Source: an uncultured Candidatus Melainabacteria bacterium (GTDB taxonomy: Bacteria > Cyanobacteriota > Vampirovibrionia > Gastranaerophilales > Gastranaerophilaceae). From it: a stretch of 5,351 nucleotides of DNA. The stretch spans positions 1 through 5,351 of the forward strand of contig CAKUQA010000121.1 in NCBI GenBank assembly GCA_934675225.1. The letters run 5' to 3'. The notes beneath the pieces were generated by a model that saw only the letters and a program-made list of their open reading frames with translations, was not told where the DNA came from and ran no database searches. The translations under genes were made by a program, and so were the position numbers. The stretch's first letter is position 1; every line of letters begins with the position of its first letter. Shown here one piece after another: positions 1 to 5,351 of this stretch.

Positions 1-12
1 GTAGTTTAATTT

Positions 13-759
13 ATGGCAGATAATATGACAATCGGACCTGCACTTTCAATCGGTGGAAATACAGTCCAAGTAACTCAAAAAGGTAAAATTCAAGTCACAA
101 ATGCTAGAGGCAAAGTAAAAACTTTATCTCAAGACCAATTTAAAAAGCAATTAATCAAAAACGCTGACAATATTGAAGCCGGACGCGATTTTGAATTTAA
201 AAAAGACCATAAAGTTGCTAAAATTGTAGGTTTAGGTGTTGCAACAGCAGCAGCTGTAACAGGTGTTATTTATCGTAAGGATATCGCAAAATATGCTAAA
301 GATTTCACTTGGGCTAAATTCAAAAAAGATATTAAAAGTTTATTTTCAAAAATCAAAAAAGATAACAAAAAGCCGGAAAGTTCTTTTACACAAAGCAATA
401 GACTAGGTATAGAATATGAAAACGAAGCTCATAGAAATTATGTATTCTCTGATGCCGTTGATACAATCAACCTTGACGCTAAAACAAGAGAACAACTAAA
501 GAAAGATGCTGAAAAAGCTTTTGAAAAAGAATCGGAAGAATTAATTCCACACAAATATGTAAAAAGGGATAAAGAAGGCACTCCAATTGGAATAATGAAT
601 AAAACAGAAAGAAAAGCTTTTGATAGAGCTCAAAAGAGAGCTACAGAAGCTGAGCCTGCTACTCCAAAACCGGTGAAAACAAAGGTTGACCCTAAAATGC
701 GAGCTAAATGGTTAAAAGCTCATCCTGAATTAGCAGGAACAAAAAGCAAGAAAAAATAA
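13..759 (+). CDS. Lys-rich hypothetical protein with one hydrophobic segment
   Basis: I do not recognise the family of this 248-residue protein. Residues 1-60 look like short beta-strand segments (Gly/Val/Thr-rich, then Lys-rich). Residues about 69-87 form an uncharged Gly/Ala/Val stretch that could be a single membrane-spanning helix or a buried hairpin. Residues 90-120 are a very basic, amphipathic Lys/Phe/Ile region. Residues 155-175 are a charged, possibly coiled helix, and the tail from about 210 is Pro/Lys-rich, disordered-looking and ends in KSKKK. There is no N-terminal signal peptide. The ATG at 13 is preceded in frame by a TAA at 7-9, so the reading frame is complete. A second in-frame ATG at 25 is an alternative start, and neither has a visible Shine-Dalgarno site in the few bases available. 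The gene is closed by a strong terminator, so it is transcriptionally separate from the glycosyltransferase downstream. Composition and an intact 248-codon frame support a real gene; function is unknown. Confidence 0.8.
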   Translation: MADNMTIGPALSIGGNTVQVTQKGKIQVTNARGKVKTLSQDQFKKQLIKNADNIEAGRDFEFKKDHKVAKIVGLGVATAAAVTGVIYRKDIAKYAKDFTWAKFKKDIKSLFSKIKKDNKKPESSFTQSNRLGIEYENEAHRNYVFSDAVDTINLDAKTREQLKKDAEKAFEKESEELIPHKYVKRDKEGTPIGIMNKTERKAFDRAQKRATEAEPATPKPVKTKVDPKMRAKWLKAHPELAGTKSKKK

Positions 760-783
760 AAAATCATAAAAATTATACAATTC

Positions 784-818
784 AAAAAATCACCTCTAAA
801 AATTGGGGTGATTTTTTT
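784..818 (+). terminator. Strong intrinsic (Rho-independent) terminator
   Basis: Bases 784-796 pair with 805-817 in a continuous 13-bp stem with one T-G wobble (795/806) and an 8-base loop (797-804, TAAAAATT). The G/C-containing pairs sit next to the loop, and the 3' arm ends in a T-run at 812-818. It lies 25 bases after the stop codon of the upstream gene, which it should terminate. The matching A-run at 784-789 would let it work on the minus strand too, but no minus-strand gene points into it. Confidence 0.9.
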
Positions 819-819
819 A

Positions 820-828
820 TGTTATCAT
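820..828 (+). promoter_or_regulatory. Putative extended -10 promoter of the glycosyltransferase gene
   Basis: TGT at 820-822 directly precedes TATCAT at 823-828, which together match the TGn plus TATAAT-like pattern of an extended -10 element. No convincing -35 box is visible; the region where it would lie is the 3' arm of the terminator hairpin. Transcription would begin around 834-836, that is, at or next to the ATG at 836. Because the terminator blocks readthrough and only 17 bases separate its T-run from the start codon, a promoter here is needed unless the terminator is leaky. The motif is short and AT-rich, so chance occurrence is possible. Confidence 0.45.
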
Positions 829-835
829 TTAAGTT

Positions 836-1705
836 ATGAAAATTTCTATCATTACAGCAAGTTATAACTATGAAAATTTTATTAAAGATACAATTCAGTC
901 TATTCTTAATCAAACTTATCAAGACTGGGAATTAATTGTTATTGATGATTGCTCTACAGACAATTCTGTAGAAGTTATAAAATCATTTAAAGACGACAGA
1001 ATAAAATTAATTGTAAATGAAAAAAATCTTGGACTTGCTGCAACTGTTAGGCGCGGAATTGAAAATGCAACAGGAGAGTGGATTGCTTTTTTGGAAAGTG
1101 ATGATATTTGGGAAAAAGATTGCTTGGAAAAAAGAGTTGAAGTTGCAAAAAAATATCCTGATATCGGTTTGATATTTAATTCTGTTGAAATGTTTGGAGA
1201 ACAAAAAAAATTAGACAGGCTTAAAAAAGTTATAGAAGCGAATGTTAAAAGGCTTAAGAAAAATACTTTTCCTACAAATATTTTTAAACAAATAATTTAT
1301 TTTAATGTAGTACTGACTTTTTCTGCAGCTATGATAAATTCAAAAGTTTTGCTTGAAACAAATACAACTGTGGATAAGGAACTTGATTGGTGGATGTTTA
1401 TACATCTTGCAAGAAATTATGATGTTTATTACATTCCGGAACCGCTAACAAAATGGCGTATGCATTCTGATAGTTATATAAATAAAAAATCTAAGAAAGT
1501 TTCTATTCCTATAAATTTGCAATCAATGGTTGATATTTATAAAACAGAAAAAGAACCTGCACTTATTTGGGATACTTTGTTAGTTTTATATAGAGAAAAA
1601 GGGCGTTTAGTCAGAAAATTGAAATCCATAATAGGATTACCGTTAAGAGAAGAATATATGGAATATAAATTTGTAAAATCTTTGCAGAAATTTTTTAATA
1701 AGTAA
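836..1705 (+). CDS. Family 2 glycosyltransferase (GT-A fold)
   Basis: This 289-residue protein probably transfers a sugar from a nucleotide-sugar donor to a growing surface polysaccharide or glycolipid at the cytoplasmic face of the membrane. The N-terminal 110 residues are typical GT2: the first strand with SIITASYNYENFI at 4-16, the nucleotide-binding VIDDCSTDNS at 35-44, NLGLAATVRRGIENATGEW at 64-82, and the metal-binding FLESDDIW at 85-92, where Glu87 replaces the usual first Asp. The LDWWMFIHLAR segment at 183-193 and the PEPLTKWRMHSDS segment at 201-213 match the acceptor/catalytic-base region and the conserved Arg-x-His of the family. There are no transmembrane helices, so it is a soluble or peripheral enzyme. 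The ATG is the natural family start; no Shine-Dalgarno sequence precedes it. The last 20 codons overlap the convergent rgpF-like gene. Length is normal for single-domain GT2 enzymes. Family is confident; donor and acceptor cannot be read from sequence. Confidence 0.93.
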   Translation: MKISIITASYNYENFIKDTIQSILNQTYQDWELIVIDDCSTDNSVEVIKSFKDDRIKLIVNEKNLGLAATVRRGIENATGEWIAFLESDDIWEKDCLEKRVEVAKKYPDIGLIFNSVEMFGEQKKLDRLKKVIEANVKRLKKNTFPTNIFKQIIYFNVVLTFSAAMINSKVLLETNTTVDKELDWWMFIHLARNYDVYYIPEPLTKWRMHSDSYINKKSKKVSIPINLQSMVDIYKTEKEPALIWDTLLVLYREKGRLVRKLKSIIGLPLREEYMEYKFVKSLQKFFNK

Positions 1706-2548
1706 TGGAGAGTGTAAATATAATATTGCAAAAATTTTATCAAAATTTTTTTCGTTTAGGGAAATCTTAATTTGGGTGCGAAGTAAGTTTTTTCTTATCA
1801 AATCAATAGGATAATTTGTTTGGTTTAATACTTCTTCCCAATTATCGGTAAGTGTTATTGCATTATTTTTTTTGCGTAAAACACTGCATTTAACAAACGG
1901 AATTTTATTTTTAATTATAAGTTTTTGCCAGAAACATATTAAAGCTTGATAAGAATAATCTTTTATATATTCAGCGCTTTTAAAATTATTTTGATAAAGT
2001 AATTTGGACAAACCAACTTCGTATTTAGAAATAATATCTTGTTTGGAATTTTGCAAAGTTATAGATTTAATAAAGTTTTTAAAAATCGGGTTAAGAAATA
2101 TCTGTTTTTTTAATGCAATAAAGTAACTTTGAATATGAGAGGATTTTGTAAAAATCTGTTTTATAGAAGATTGATATGCATAATTGCTTTTTGTAATTCC
2201 CCAAAAATCACAATCCCTTTTTTCCATTTCTGCAAAAACTTCCAAAATCGGATAAATCGGGCCATAACAACTATCATTTGCGAAAATTAATTCATCATAT
2301 TTCTCCAAGTTCGGTTCCAGGTACAAAAAACCCCTTTTGTAAGAACCAAAATCATATTCATTGTGATTTTCGGATATACAATGAATTGCAAGTCCATCCA
2401 GTTTTGCAAGTTCTGATTGCGCCAATTGCTGACAAGAAACAAAAACTACATCACAATTTGCCTCCTTCAAAGCTTTTATATAATAAACAACATAGTCATC
2501 AATAATACTATCTTTATCATAATGCGCAAAAACTACAGCTCTTTTCAT
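1643..2548 (-). CDS. rgpF: RgpF-like rhamnan synthesis protein
   Basis: This 301-residue protein resembles the RgpF (rhamnan synthesis F) family, glycosyltransferase-like proteins involved in assembling rhamnose-containing cell-surface polysaccharides. Family hallmarks run in order: VVFAHYDKD at 5-13 with YVVYYIKAL at 19-27, the NEYDFGSYKRG motif at 63-73, YDELIFANDSCYGP at 84-97, DFWGIT at 114-119, HIQSYFIALKK at 138-148, and KYEVGLSKLL at 175-184. PFVKCSVLR at 217-225 and the NWEEVLNQTNYPIDLIRKNLLRT segment at 236-258 close the domain. It is the short form, about half the size of streptococcal RgpF, and seems complete. The ATG at 2548 is the only sensible start; it lacks a Shine-Dalgarno site. 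The basic, Phe-rich C-terminus (282-301) is written on the opposite strand of the glycosyltransferase's last codons. Membership is confident; that the product is truly a rhamnan is inference, as no rhamnose pathway genes are visible. Confidence 0.88.
   Translation of the reverse strand: MKRAVVFAHYDKDSIIDDYVVYYIKALKEANCDVVFVSCQQLAQSELAKLDGLAIHCISENHNEYDFGSYKRGFLYLEPNLEKYDELIFANDSCYGPIYPILEVFAEMEKRDCDFWGITKSNYAYQSSIKQIFTKSSHIQSYFIALKKQIFLNPIFKNFIKSITLQNSKQDIISKYEVGLSKLLYQNNFKSAEYIKDYSYQALICFWQKLIIKNKIPFVKCSVLRKKNNAITLTDNWEEVLNQTNYPIDLIRKNLLRTQIKISLNEKNFDKIFAILYLHSPLLIKKFLQRFYKFIFHIFFS
1730..1752 (+). terminator. Weak AT-only hairpin, possible terminator of the glycosyltransferase
   Basis: Bases 1730-1738 can pair with 1742-1750 (9 bp, all A-T) around a 3-base loop, and the T-run continues to 1752. 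It lies 25 bases past the glycosyltransferase stop codon, inside the coding part of the opposing rgpF-like gene. A stem without G-C pairs is weak, and such repeats arise easily in AT-rich DNA. It is recorded because no other terminator is visible for that gene. Confidence 0.2.
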
Positions 2549-2554
2549 ACAAAA

Positions 2555-2563
2555 ATTGTAGCA
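2555..2563 (-). promoter_or_regulatory. Putative extended -10 promoter of the rgpF-like gene
   Basis: Read on the minus strand, TGC (2563-2561) is followed by TACAAT (2560-2555), five of six matches to TATAAT plus the extended TGn element. No good -35 box is seen at 16-18 bases upstream. Only six bases separate the hexamer from the ATG at 2548, so transcription should begin at or within a base or two of the start codon, giving a leaderless mRNA. This agrees with the absence of any Shine-Dalgarno sequence. Confidence 0.5.
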
Positions 2564-2570
2564 TAAAAAT

Positions 2571-2599
2571 TTGTAATTCGTTTGGGTTTGTAGTATTAT
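2571..2599 (+). promoter_or_regulatory. Putative sigma-70-type promoter of pheT
   Basis: TTGTAA at 2571-2576 (four of six to TTGACA) and TATTAT at 2594-2599 (five of six to TATAAT) are separated by the ideal 17 bases. Predicted initiation is near 2606, giving a leader of about 34 bases that contains the Shine-Dalgarno site. The leader is too short for a T-box or attenuator. A second -10-like hexamer, GATAAT at 2609-2614, has no well-spaced -35 partner and is the weaker alternative. Confidence 0.6.
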
Positions 2600-2622
2600 T
2601 CAATCAAAGATAATATTTAATC

Positions 2623-2629
2623 GAGAGGG
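2623..2629 (+). promoter_or_regulatory. Shine-Dalgarno site of pheT
   Basis: The purine tract GAGAGGG ends 10 bases before the ATG at 2640 and contains a GAGG core complementary to the 16S rRNA 3' end. Spacing is slightly long but acceptable. It supports the chosen start, which also matches the usual N-terminus of the family. Confidence 0.7.
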
Positions 2630-2639
2630 AAATATAAAA

Positions 2640-5105
2640 ATGCAAGTATCATTAAATTGGTTAAACGAATTTGTTGATTTATCAGATATAGAAGTAGCAC
2701 AAGTTGCTCATGAATTGACTATGAGCGGATTAGAGGTTGAGGCTGTTGAAGAATTAAAACCTCAGTTTACTAATATCAAAACAGTAAAAATCGAAAAAAT
2801 TGATAATCACCCAAACTCTGACCATTTACATCTTGTTACCGTAAATACAGGTGCTGGTTTAAAAACAGTAGTTTGTGGAGCTCAAAATATTGCGGTAGGT
2901 CAAATTATTCCTTATGCTTCTGTTGGTTCACAAGTTTTGGACAGAAAAACCGGTGAAATGTTTACACTTGCTCCGGCAACAATCAGAGGAGTTGAATCGC
3001 AAGGAATGCTTTGCTCTGCTGATGAACTTGGCGTTGCTGAAAGAAATTACCAAGAAGAAGATGGAATTCTTGTATTAAATAGAATTTTCCCAAATGTTGA
3101 AATTGGTGCGGACGTAAAAGATGTTTTAGGATTTGAAAAAGATTATATCCTAGATGTTGCTCCAACTGCAAACAGGGGAGATCAAATGTCAGTTATTGGA
3201 GTTGCAAGAGAATTAAGCGCTATATTTGATAGACCTTTAAAATTTTCTCCTATTGAATGCACAAAAGATTTAGCTACAGACAAATTTAAAGTAGAAATTA
3301 AAGATACAGACGTTTGTAAATACTATTCAATTGGGGTTTTGAAAAACATCAAAATTAAACCGTCTCCGGAATGGATGCAAAAAAGACTTCTAGCGTCAGG
3401 TGTTCGTGCAATAAATAATGTTGTTGATATTACAAATTATGTAATGTTGGAATATGGTACACCATTCCATGCATTTGATTTAGATAAGTTAAATGGTTAT
3501 TTATGTGTAAGACGAGCTCAAGAAGGTGAAAAAATTGTTACACTTGACAGTGTTGAAAGAACTTTAACGACCGATAGCGTACTAATTGCTGATGAAACTA
3601 AAGGAGTTTGCCTTGCAGGTGTATTTGGTGGAGAAAATTCTGAAATTGATGACAATACCAAAAATATTGCGTTAGAAGCTGCATATTTTACTCCGGCAAG
3701 CAATAGAAAATCAGCAAGAAGTGTTGGTTATCGTTCAGAAGCTTGTGCAAGATTTGAGCGTGGTGTTGATATTGAAGCTATAAAACCTGCTTTAATGCGA
3801 GCTATGCAATTGTTAGTAGAATTGGCAGATGCTGAAGTTGAAGGAGTTGTTGAAGTCGGTAAAAATGAATTGGAACCAATTGAAATTACTTTGCGTTATT
3901 CACAAATTAAGAGAATTTTAGGCTGTGAAATCCCTTCAGACAAATGTATTTCGATTTTAGAAAAGCTCGGGTTTAAAAATTTGGGTGGAAATGATGCCGC
4001 TGCAAAATTTTTAGTTCCTTCTTTCAGAGCTGGTGATGTAACTCGTGAAATCGATTTAATTGAAGAAATTGCAAGAATTAATGGTTATGATAAAATTACA
4101 CCAACTTTGCCTTCTAAAAATCAAACTCCTGAAATCACTTTAGAAGAAAAAGTTATTAAAAAAGTAAATGAATTAATGCTTTCTTCAGGTTTGGACGAAA
4201 TAATTACAACATCATTAATTGGTAAACCATTATTGGATAAATATATGCAATCTTTTGATGAAACTAAAGCTGTAAAAGTTTTAAATTCTGCCAGTGATGA
4301 AAGTACAATGCTTAGACAAACTATGGCAGCAAGTGTTTTGAATTGTATGAAATACAATTACGATAAAGCGCAAAAGAGTGTTTGGGCTTATGAAATCGGA
4401 AAAACTTATATAGTTGAAAATTCTGCGGATGAAAAATCTTCCGGAGTTAAAGAGTCAAGAGTTTTGGCAGGTGTTTTGACTGGTGAAGTTGAAAATTCAA
4501 AATGGCAAATTAAAACACATACTGATTTCTATACTCTTAAAGGTATTATTGAAAAATTGTTCAATGAATTGGGTGTAAATAAAAGAATTAAATTAACACC
4601 TTGTGAGGATGTTGACTATATGCACCCTTACAGAACTGCAAAAGTTAACGTTTTAGGTAAAAACTTGACTTGTATCGGATATTTTGGACAAATTCATCCG
4701 ATTTTAAAAGATAAATTAAAAATTAAAGGTCAAGATGTATTTATGTTCGAAATTAATCTTGATGCATTGATTTCAATTATCAAAGAACATACCGTCAGAT
4801 TTAAAAAACTTCCTCAATTCCCTGAAGTTCGCCGTGATTTAGCGTTCGTAATTAATGAAGACGTAACTTTTGACGATATTCAAAGAGTTATTAAAGGTGC
4901 TGTTCAACAAAATATCTTTAAGGGAAGCGAAGTATTTGACGTATATCAAGGCGAAAACATTGAAAAAGGGTTTAAGAGCTTGGCATTCCGTATAAAAATG
5001 CAGGATGAAAATGCAACTTTGACTGATGAAGTTATTGACCGTCAAATGAACAATGTTCGTGCAAAACTTCAAAAAACTTATTCTGAAATCAGTTTTAGAG
5101 AATAG
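2640..5105 (+). CDS. pheT: Phenylalanyl-tRNA synthetase beta subunit
   Basis: This 821-residue protein is the beta chain of the cytoplasmic alpha2-beta2 enzyme that charges tRNA-Phe; it binds the tRNA and edits misacylated Tyr-tRNA-Phe. Length and domain order are normal for the bacterial long form. The N-terminal segment starts VSLNWLNEFVDL. An EMAP/OB tRNA-binding domain spans about 40-155, with NHPNSDHLHL at 56-65, VCGAQNI at 78-84 and GVESQGMLCSADELG at 117-131. TANRGDQMSVIGVARELSA follows at 176-194. The B3/B4 editing domain covers about 210-385, with NNVVDITNYV at 259-268, GTPFHAFD at 273-280, GGENS at 330-334 and FERGVD at 372-377. The B5 domain is about 412-485, ending in DLIEEIARINGYDKI. 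A catalytic-like core covers about 490-710, and the FDX-ACB anticodon-binding domain about 725-820 (FPEVRRDLAFVINEDV at 727-742). No motif is broken, so editing is expected to work. pheS is not adjacent: the neighbour is the divergent rgpF-like gene. Confidence 0.98.
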   Translation: MQVSLNWLNEFVDLSDIEVAQVAHELTMSGLEVEAVEELKPQFTNIKTVKIEKIDNHPNSDHLHLVTVNTGAGLKTVVCGAQNIAVGQIIPYASVGSQVLDRKTGEMFTLAPATIRGVESQGMLCSADELGVAERNYQEEDGILVLNRIFPNVEIGADVKDVLGFEKDYILDVAPTANRGDQMSVIGVARELSAIFDRPLKFSPIECTKDLATDKFKVEIKDTDVCKYYSIGVLKNIKIKPSPEWMQKRLLASGVRAINNVVDITNYVMLEYGTPFHAFDLDKLNGYLCVRRAQEGEKIVTLDSVERTLTTDSVLIADETKGVCLAGVFGGENSEIDDNTKNIALEAAYFTPASNRKSARSVGYRSEACARFERGVDIEAIKPALMRAMQLLVELADAEVEGVVEVGKNELEPIEITLRYSQIKRILGCEIPSDKCISILEKLGFKNLGGNDAAAKFLVPSFRAGDVTREIDLIEEIARINGYDKITPTLPSKNQTPEITLEEKVIKKVNELMLSSGLDEIITTSLIGKPLLDKYMQSFDETKAVKVLNSASDESTMLRQTMAASVLNCMKYNYDKAQKSVWAYEIGKTYIVENSADEKSSGVKESRVLAGVLTGEVENSKWQIKTHTDFYTLKGIIEKLFNELGVNKRIKLTPCEDVDYMHPYRTAKVNVLGKNLTCIGYFGQIHPILKDKLKIKGQDVFMFEINLDALISIIKEHTVRFKKLPQFPEVRRDLAFVINEDVTFDDIQRVIKGAVQQNIFKGSEVFDVYQGENIEKGFKSLAFRIKMQDENATLTDEVIDRQMNNVRAKLQKTYSEISFRE

Positions 5106-5109
5106 TTTT

Positions 5110-5139
5110 TTGAAAAAGTAATTTGCTACAGAGTATACT
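5110..5139 (+). promoter_or_regulatory. Near-consensus sigma-70-type promoter of the secreted-protein gene
   Basis: TTGAAA at 5110-5115 (five of six to TTGACA) and TATACT at 5134-5139 (five of six to TATAAT) are spaced by 18 bases. Predicted initiation is near 5146, giving a leader of roughly 15 bases that just includes the Shine-Dalgarno site. The -35 box begins five bases after the pheT stop codon, and there is no hairpin terminator between them, so some readthrough from pheT may add to expression. Confidence 0.65.
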
Positions 5140-5148
5140 TTGTGCGAA

Positions 5149-5153
5149 AAGGA
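5149..5153 (+). promoter_or_regulatory. Shine-Dalgarno site of the secreted-protein gene
   Basis: AAGGA ends seven bases before the ATG at 5161, the best spacing. It fixes the start codon of the partial gene, in agreement with the signal peptide that begins there. Confidence 0.75.
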
Positions 5154-5160
5154 ATAAAAA

Positions 5161-5351
5161 ATGAGAAAATTTTTATTAATATTAGCAATATTGTTATTAT
5201 TACCTATAAAAGCTTTCAGTGCCGATGTTGTACCTCAATATGTCAGTATGCGTTATACAAACACTTTAGGACTTTATCAGGCACCAAATGAAATAATTCT
5301 TTATAGTGAACCTTCTGAAGCGTCAACACTTGTGCATAGTATAAGCTGGAT
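5161..5351 (+). CDS. Exported protein of unknown function, N-terminal part only
   Basis: The frame is open from the ATG to the window edge, giving 63 complete codons plus two bases; the rest of the gene lies outside. The first 21 residues are a textbook Sec signal peptide: basic MRK, a Leu/Ile-rich core at 4-15, then Pro-Ile-Lys and the cleavage-like AFSA before Asp22. There is no Cys at the cleavage point, so it is not a lipoprotein. The mature start (DVVPQYVSMRYTNTLGLYQ and onward) has alternating hydrophobic residues and an ILYSEPSEASTLVHSISW segment. That segment is loosely like the first strands of bacterial SH3-type domains, but too little is present to name a family. It has its own promoter and ribosome binding site, so it is probably transcribed independently of pheT. 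Exported is confident; function unknown. Confidence 0.82.
   Translation, partial: MRKFLLILAILLLLPIKAFSADVVPQYVSMRYTNTLGLYQAPNEIILYSEPSEASTLVHSISW

Noticed and set aside
1007..1204. Minus-strand open frame of 65 codons within the glycosyltransferase gene
   Set aside because: It lies wholly opposite the conserved GT2 core, has no ribosome binding site or family resemblance, and its Phe/Ile/Asn-rich composition is what the antisense of an AT-rich gene produces.
1537..1743. Minus-strand open frame of 68 codons across the glycosyltransferase/rgpF junction
   Set aside because: It is out of frame with the rgpF-like gene and opposite glycosyltransferase codons, with no recognisable motif; the two family-matching frames explain this region.
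2278..2505. Plus-strand open frame of 75 codons inside the rgpF-like gene
   Set aside because: It covers the conserved NDSCYGP and NEYDFGSY motifs of RgpF read on the other strand. No ribosome binding site or promoter precedes it.
818..2565. The two glycan genes as a mobile cassette inserted between the first gene and pheT
   Set aside because: No direct or inverted repeats, transposase, integrase or tRNA boundary is visible, and base composition looks like that of the neighbours. Lateral transfer of glycan genes is plausible but not shown here.
2600..2639. T-box, attenuator or leader peptide controlling pheT
   Set aside because: The predicted leader is only about 34 bases, with no stable hairpin, no T-box sequence and no Phe-rich short reading frame.
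2983..5072. Four minus-strand open frames of 61-78 codons within pheT
   Set aside because: All are opposite conserved pheT coding sequence, with low-complexity translations and no initiation signals.
1..5351. A previously undescribed defence, CRISPR or retron-like system
   Set aside because: No repeat array, reverse transcriptase, nuclease, toxin-antitoxin pair or structured RNA could be supported. The genes are two glycan proteins, one tRNA synthetase subunit and two unknowns.

Overview
The window is AT-rich (about one third G+C by eye) and tightly packed. It holds three complete genes on the plus strand, one complete gene on the minus strand, and the start of a fifth gene cut by the right edge. 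No single marker fixes the organism. The low G+C, the Lys/Asn/Ile-rich proteins, the mixed use of Shine-Dalgarno and non-Shine-Dalgarno starts, and a pheT gene standing apart from pheS would suit a gut-associated non-photosynthetic relative of the cyanobacteria (Vampirovibrionia/Melainabacteria, order Gastranaerophilales). That placement is inference; another low-G+C phylum is possible.

Layout: 13-759 (+) encodes an unrecognised Lys-rich protein with one hydrophobic segment. It ends at a strong intrinsic terminator (784-818). At 836-1705 (+) lies a family 2 glycosyltransferase. It converges with, and overlaps by 63 bp, a minus-strand RgpF-type rhamnan synthesis protein (2548-1643). A 91-bp divergent intergenic region (2549-2639) carries back-to-back promoters for rgpF and for pheT (2640-5105, +), the beta subunit of phenylalanyl-tRNA synthetase. 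Five bases after the pheT stop a near-consensus promoter begins. It drives a gene with a Shine-Dalgarno site and a clear signal peptide, truncated at 5351.

How the genes work together: the two middle genes probably belong to surface polysaccharide assembly (sugar transfer plus a rhamnan-type glycan protein), although they are convergent and not an operon. pheT is housekeeping and has its own promoter. The most interesting regulatory feature is that both glycan genes lack a ribosome binding site. Each has an extended -10-like motif ending only 6-7 bases before its ATG, which predicts leaderless mRNAs, whereas pheT and the last gene have ordinary leaders with Shine-Dalgarno sites. No RNA gene, mobile element, CRISPR array or recognisable new defence system was found. 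Every intergenic gap is under 100 bp.
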